DNA from: an uncultured Clostridium sp.
GTDB lineage: Bacteria > Bacillota > Clostridia > Lachnospirales > Lachnospiraceae
Direction: 5' to 3'
Length of the DNA: 10,311 nucleotides
NCBI GenBank assembly: GCA_900540335.1
Contig: UQFC01000101.1
Span: 1 to 10,311, forward strand
Part shown: in pieces, positions 7,215 through 10,311 of the stretch
Position numbering within the stretch: the first letter of the stretch is position 1
Layout: the number at the start of each line of letters is the position of its first letter
The notes under the pieces: model-generated
What the model saw: the letters and a program-made list of their open reading frames with translations, nothing else
The model's database searches: none
Told to the model about the DNA's origin: nothing
Made by a program: the position numbers and the translations under genes

Positions 7215-8096
7215 TTATCCGTTTTCTTTTGCCAGACGGATAAATTCCTCCATTTCCAGAGTTTTCCACTTATCTTTGTGATAAAAAATCTGTCTGTACA
7301 TCTGAATCCGGATATCCGGGACATTGAGTGTGGTAAGACTTCCGTCCTGTATGGCCTTCTGAACTGCAAAATAAGGAAGATAGGTAATTCCGCAGTTCTC
7401 CTTTACCATCTGAATAATAAATTCCGTGCTGCTGATTTCCAGAAACGGAGTCAGGGATTTTCCGCAGGCTTCCAGAAAATGATCCAGCTCTCTTCTGTAA
7501 TTTTCATTTCTCTCTGTCAGAAAAAACGGCTCCTTCAGCAGCTCGTCCAGACTGATCTCATCTCTTCCTGCCAGATGAAAATCAGGGGAAGCGGCAAACA
7601 CAATCGGCTCCGGTATCTCCATCACCTTCACCCAGCTGGAATTGGAACGGGAACGATCCAGTATGTAAATCAAATCCAGCTGATTGCGATCCATCATTTC
7701 AATCAGCTCCTTAGGCGAAGCTGTTGTAATCCTCATTGTGACTTTGGAATGGTTCTGACGGAAATAATTTAAAATCGGCGGAAATTTTGAAAAACAAAGA
7801 GATGTCAGCGTTCCTATATGAAGCGGATTGTGCAGCTCAGACGCATTCGCCTTCAGCTGCTCTGCCCGGCGAACCTGCATGGAAATCTGGGTTGCACACT
7901 CCAGAAACTGTCTTCCCTGCGATGTCAGAGAAATCCGCTTGCTGACACGGTCAAACAGCTTAAATCCCAGCTCATTCTCCAAAAGACGAATCTGTACGGT
8001 AATCGCAGACTGGGAATAGCCCAGAATCTCTGCCGCTTTGGAAAAGCTTCCTTCCTGTGTAATCATAATAAAAGACTGGATTTGACGTATTTCCAT
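7215..8096 (-). CDS. LysR-family transcriptional regulator, probable regulator of the divergent serine dehydratase gene
   Basis: The 293-residue protein has standard LysR length and layout. The N-terminal winged helix-turn-helix spans about 1-60: MEIRQIQSFI, then GSFSKAAEILGYSQSAITVQIRLLENELG with the recognition helix near 29-40, and the wing LFDRVSKRISLTSQG. A linker helix (about 61-88) follows, then a periplasmic-binding-protein-like effector domain from about 90 to the end (PLHIGTLTSL opens it; GITYLPYFAV near 236-245 is typical). The start ATG follows AAGGGGGGAG by four bases. It is divergent from sdaA across a 187-base region with palindromes that overlap both predicted promoters, the classic arrangement for a self-regulating LysR protein that controls its neighbour. 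The effector is unknown; serine or a related amino acid is a guess from context only. Confidence 0.94.
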   Translation of the reverse strand: MEIRQIQSFIMITQEGSFSKAAEILGYSQSAITVQIRLLENELGFKLFDRVSKRISLTSQGRQFLECATQISMQVRRAEQLKANASELHNPLHIGTLTSLCFSKFPPILNYFRQNHSKVTMRITTASPKELIEMMDRNQLDLIYILDRSRSNSSWVKVMEIPEPIVFAASPDFHLAGRDEISLDELLKEPFFLTERNENYRRELDHFLEACGKSLTPFLEISSTEFIIQMVKENCGITYLPYFAVQKAIQDGSLTTLNVPDIRIQMYRQIFYHKDKWKTLEMEEFIRLAKENG

Positions 8097-8156
8097 ACTG
8101 CTCCCCCCTTCCTATTATGAAATTTATTCAACATGGATATATAATTCTTGAATTTG

Positions 8157-8162
8157 ATTATA
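8157..8162 (-). promoter_or_regulatory. Predicted -10 element of the lysR promoter
   Basis: TATAAT on the minus strand (8162-8157) is a perfect -10 hexamer, with no convincing -35 17 bases upstream (TACAAT). Transcription would start near 8150, leaving a leader of about 54 bases. The element overlaps the 8159-8180 palindrome, as expected if the regulator represses its own gene. Confidence 0.45.
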
Positions 8163-8180
8163 TCTATGGTACATGATATA
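8159..8180. promoter_or_regulatory. Palindrome TATATC-N10-GATATA, candidate LysR operator
   Basis: Perfect 6-bp inverted arms (8159-8164 and 8175-8180) separated by 10 bases. The core ATC-N10-GAT is one base longer than the ATC-N9-GAT pattern often found in LysR-type boxes. It overlaps the predicted lysR -10 and lies about 100 bases upstream of the predicted sdaA start, so its position suits autoregulation better than direct sdaA activation. Confidence 0.4.
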
Positions 8181-8222
8181 TTGTAGGTGCAAAGACGTCA
8201 AGCAAGAATTTATAAAGGTTAT

Positions 8223-8264
8223 TTTTCACAGATGAAAACAAGAATTTCCACTTTAATATATAAT
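8223..8264 (+). promoter_or_regulatory. Predicted sdaA promoter with palindrome in place of the -35
   Basis: TATAAT (8259-8264) is a perfect -10 with no -35 at 17 bases (AAACAA). In that region sits the perfect palindrome TTTTCA-CAGA-TGAAAA (8223-8238), about -48 to -33 from a start near 8271, which is where an activation site of a LysR protein would lie. The leader would be about 19 bases with AAGGAG. Confidence 0.5.
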
Positions 8265-8289
8265 CTGTTTTACCAAAGGAGATATGATT

Positions 8290-9906
8290 ATGGCATGTAT
8301 CAGTGTTTTTGATGTGCTTGGCCCCAATATGATCGGTCCCTCCAGCTCTCACACAGCCGGAGCGGATTCCCTGGCATTTCTGGCACAGAAAATGATTAGC
8401 GGACCTTTAAAGAAGGTAGTATTTACCCTTTACGGGTCTTTTGCAAAAACCTACCGCGGACACGGCACCGATCGGGCTCTTTTAGGCGGTATCCTGGGTT
8501 TTAATACCGATGACCGCCGGATTCCCGATTCCTTCCGCATTGCCGGAGAGAGAGGCCTGGATTACCAGTTTATTCCCAATGAAACTGCCGAGGTCAGCCA
8601 TCCCAATACTGTGGATATTGCTATGACAAACGCAGCAGGCCAGACCATGACCGTGCGCGGAGAGTCTCTGGGCGGAGGCAAAATCCGTATTTCCCGAATC
8701 AATCAGGTGGATGTGGATTTTACCGGAGAATACAGCACTGTCATTGCCATTCACAAGGATACTCCCGGAGTTGTGGCACACATTACCTCCTGTCTTGCCA
8801 GTGAAAACATTAATATTGCATTTATGAAGCTGTTCCGGGAAGAAAAGGGACAGACCGCTTATTCTATTGTTGAATCAGATGACGCGCTTCCTGACTCTGT
8901 CAGTGAGCTGATCCGGAAAAATCCCTCTGTTCAGGACGTAATGCTGGTACACAAGGATCAGCCTGTTCTTCCGGAGGATGCAGACACTGCCTCTTCCCCC
9001 GAGACTTCTGACAGCCTGAAGCCGGTTGATTTTAAAAATGCCAGAGAGCTTTTGGATTTATGCGAAAAAAATAACTGCAGAATTTCAGACATTATGTACC
9101 AGAGAGAGGTATATCAGTCCGGGCTGTCCCGGCAGGAAATCCATTCCCGCATGAAAAAGGCATGGGAAATTATGGAAGAATCTGCGTCAGCTCCTATTGC
9201 CTCTCCCAGAAAATCCATCGGCGGACTGATTGGCGGCGAGTCAAAGCTTTTGAATCTTCAGCTTCAGGCCGGAAAAAACATTTGCGGAAATGTTGTCAGC
9301 CGTGGTATTATGCATGCAATGGCTGTGTTGGAGGTAAACACCTCTATGGGACTGATTGTAGCCGCGCCCACTGCCGGATCTGCAGGAATCCTTCCCGGAG
9401 TTCTGCTGGCCCTGAAAGAAGAGTATGATTTCTCTGAGGATCAGATTCTGGATGCCATGTTCCATGCAGGCGCAATCGGCTATCTTGCAATGCGCAATGC
9501 CACAATTGCCGGCGCTGTCGGCGGCTGTCAGGCCGAGGTCGGTGTCGCCTCTGCCATGGCGGCTTCTGCGGCCACAGAGCTGATGGGCGGAACACCTTCC
9601 CAGTGTCTTTCTGCAGGCAGCACGGTCCTGATGAATATGCTTGGCCTTGTCTGTGATCCTGTAGGCGGTCTTGTGGAATACCCCTGCCAGATGCGGAATG
9701 CATCCGGTGTTTCCAACGCCCTCATTGCAGCGGAACTGGCTCTTGCCGGAGTCCCCCAGCTTATTCCCTTTGACGAAATGCTGGAATCCATGTACACAGT
9801 AGGACGGGCTCTCCCCAGAGAATTAAGGGAAACTGCCATGGGCGGCTGCGCTGTAACCCCGACCGGATGCCAGTATTCCGGATGCGCAGGCTGCGGACAC
9901 CAGTAA
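8290..9906 (+). CDS. sdaA: L-serine dehydratase, iron-sulfur dependent, fused beta (ACT) and alpha parts
   Basis: Converts L-serine to pyruvate and ammonia in the cytoplasm using an oxygen-sensitive iron-sulfur cluster. Numbering from ATG 8290 (538 residues): the beta part (about 1-220) starts MACISVFDVLGPNMIGPSSSHTAG and ends in an ACT domain (about 148-220, with DTPGVVAHITSCLASENINI). A Pro/Asp/Ser-rich linker (about 222-245) joins it to the alpha part (about 248-538). Likely cluster ligands are C413 (GGCQAEVG), C455 and C466 (VCDPVGGLVEYPC), with the 11-residue spacing known from the family. The tail carries four more cysteines (520, 527, 532, 535). In Bacillus and many Clostridia the two parts are separate genes, sdaAB and sdaAA. 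AAGGAG is 8 bases from this ATG but only 2 from the ATG at 8284, so 8290 is preferred. Divergent lysR suggests its regulator; a radical SAM gene follows after 22 bases. Confidence 0.94.
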   Translation: MACISVFDVLGPNMIGPSSSHTAGADSLAFLAQKMISGPLKKVVFTLYGSFAKTYRGHGTDRALLGGILGFNTDDRRIPDSFRIAGERGLDYQFIPNETAEVSHPNTVDIAMTNAAGQTMTVRGESLGGGKIRISRINQVDVDFTGEYSTVIAIHKDTPGVVAHITSCLASENINIAFMKLFREEKGQTAYSIVESDDALPDSVSELIRKNPSVQDVMLVHKDQPVLPEDADTASSPETSDSLKPVDFKNARELLDLCEKNNCRISDIMYQREVYQSGLSRQEIHSRMKKAWEIMEESASAPIASPRKSIGGLIGGESKLLNLQLQAGKNICGNVVSRGIMHAMAVLEVNTSMGLIVAAPTAGSAGILPGVLLALKEEYDFSEDQILDAMFHAGAIGYLAMRNATIAGAVGGCQAEVGVASAMAASAATELMGGTPSQCLSAGSTVLMNMLGLVCDPVGGLVEYPCQMRNASGVSNALIAAELALAGVPQLIPFDEMLESMYTVGRALPRELRETAMGGCAVTPTGCQYSGCAGCGHQ

Positions 9907-9928
9907 GCCGATAAAAGGAGAACTGTTT

Positions 9929-10311
9929 ATGGACTGGAACAAAAAACCCTACCACTCTCTCGACTACGAAATGAAACGCCGTTTTGGCACCAAGGTATAT
10001 AAAATTGCTCTGGAGGGCGGTATGACCTGTCCGAACCGGGACGGCACAATCGGAACCGGCGGCTGTATCTTCTGCAGCGCCGGCGGTTCCGGAGATTTCG
10101 CCGTACCTTTGCAAAACGGCGCCGTTATAGGGTCAGAGACCGGGTCTTTGTCTGCCGGCTCCTCCTGTATAACAGCAGACCTCCATCCGGTTTTGCCGGA
10201 TGAAGGTCTGCTTGAGGCGTCTGTTCACAGACAAATCGAACTTGCCGTTTCCCGCATCAGCCGGAAAATGGGCTCCTCCCCCGGCGCCTATATTGCCTAT
10301 TTTCAGTCCTA
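9929..10311 (+). CDS. Radical SAM protein, TIGR01212/YtqA-YhcC type, N-terminal part (cut by window end)
   Basis: The first 127 codons are present and the frame is open at the window end; relatives are about 300 residues. MDWNKKPYHSLDYEMKRRFG leads into KIALEGGMTCPNRDG and a cluster motif C34-X11-C46-X2-C49 (CPNRDGTIGTGGCIFC), then SAGGSGDFA, which together are typical of the TIGR01212 family. These bind a 4Fe-4S cluster and S-adenosylmethionine; the cellular role of the family is not well established to my knowledge. YIAYFQ (121-126) matches the next conserved block. Between GDFA (55-58) and QIELA (102-106) there are about 43 residues, against roughly 10 in YtqA as I recall it, so an insertion is likely; it contains a strong inverted repeat. 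AAAGGAG lies 8 bases before the ATG. The 22-base gap after sdaA suggests co-transcription. Cluster maintenance for the dehydratase is speculation. Confidence 0.88.
   Translation, partial: MDWNKKPYHSLDYEMKRRFGTKVYKIALEGGMTCPNRDGTIGTGGCIFCSAGGSGDFAVPLQNGAVIGSETGSLSAGSSCITADLHPVLPDEGLLEASVHRQIELAVSRISRKMGSSPGAYIAYFQS
10175..10211. repeat. Long imperfect palindrome inside the radical SAM coding region
   Basis: GCAGACCT (10175-10182) pairs with AGGTCTGC (10204-10211) and CATCCGG (10184-10190) with CCGGATG (10196-10202): 15 pairs with one C/A mismatch and a TTTTG loop. No T-run follows, so it is not an intrinsic terminator. It is in frame and encodes residues about 83-95 of the protein, within the apparent insertion. 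Confidence 0.75.

Larger units (their letters stand above)
8143..8247. repeat. Three copies of CAAGAATT in the lysR-sdaA intergenic region
   Basis: CAAGAATT occurs in reverse at 8143-8150, within the palindrome AATTC-TT-GAATT (8143-8154), and forward at 8203-8210 and 8239-8246. The two forward copies share a ninth base (CAAGAATTT) and start 36 bases apart. The repeated word in a short divergent promoter region suggests regulator half-sites, but the region is AT-rich and chance is not excluded. Confidence 0.4.

Noticed and set aside
9344..10114. Minus-strand open frames opposite sdaA and the radical SAM gene
   Set aside because: They are antisense to proteins with clear conserved motifs and show no domain of their own.
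10175..10211. Palindrome as an intrinsic terminator or attenuator
   Set aside because: No T-run follows on either strand and it lies inside a continuous, motif-bearing coding frame.
1..10311. CRISPR array, tRNA or rRNA gene, insertion sequence, phage or defence genes
   Set aside because: No regularly spaced repeats, cloverleaf-like sequences, transposase or integrase motifs, or terminal inverted repeats were seen; the window is filled with metabolic, envelope and regulatory genes.

Overview
The window reads like a low-to-medium GC Firmicute of the Lachnospiraceae / Clostridium cluster XIVa type. The signs are a short clostridial-type glycogen phosphorylase, the clostridial GNHTDHNHG variant of galactokinase, a 4Fe-4S L-serine dehydratase (an anaerobe-type enzyme), strong AGGAGG-like ribosome binding sites, and mostly single-gene or two-gene transcription units. 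Taxonomy is inferred from protein style only; no search was run.

Layout. (1) 1-745, plus strand: C-terminal part of a divergent SEDS (FtsW/RodA/SpoVE) membrane protein. Its 5' end is unresolved because of an in-frame stop at 41-43 and a likely frameshift. (2) 752-778: GC-rich hairpin between two converging genes. (3) 852-3107, minus: glgP with its own promoter. (4) 3222-5638, minus: a two-gene unit with a membrane-anchored, probably extracytoplasmic metallophosphoesterase followed by a class I glutamine amidotransferase-like (peptidase C26) hydrolase. (5) 5693-5751: intrinsic terminator behind the galactokinase gene, with the metallophosphoesterase promoter directly after it. (6) 5783-7072, minus: galactokinase-family GHMP kinase with its own promoter. 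(7) 7215-8096, minus: LysR regulator, divergent from (8) 8290-9906, plus: L-serine dehydratase with beta (ACT-containing) and alpha parts fused in one chain. (9) 9929 to the end, plus: start of a TIGR01212/YtqA-like radical SAM protein, 22 bases behind the dehydratase and probably co-transcribed.

How the genes relate. GlgP and the galactokinase-like enzyme feed sugar phosphates into central metabolism, and serine dehydratase turns serine into pyruvate and ammonia. These are ordinary carbon and nitrogen catabolism genes in separate units, not one pathway cluster. The lysR/sdaA pair looks like a local regulatory circuit: the 187-base divergent region holds palindromes overlapping both predicted promoters and three copies of CAAGAATT.

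I see no mobile element, CRISPR array, tRNA, rRNA or defence system, and no gene-free stretch longer than 300 bases. The most unusual items are a strong imperfect palindrome inside an apparent insertion in the radical SAM gene, the SEDS-like protein with Asn where catalytic Asp is expected, and the fused serine dehydratase with its cysteine-rich tail. None of them amounts to a clearly new system.
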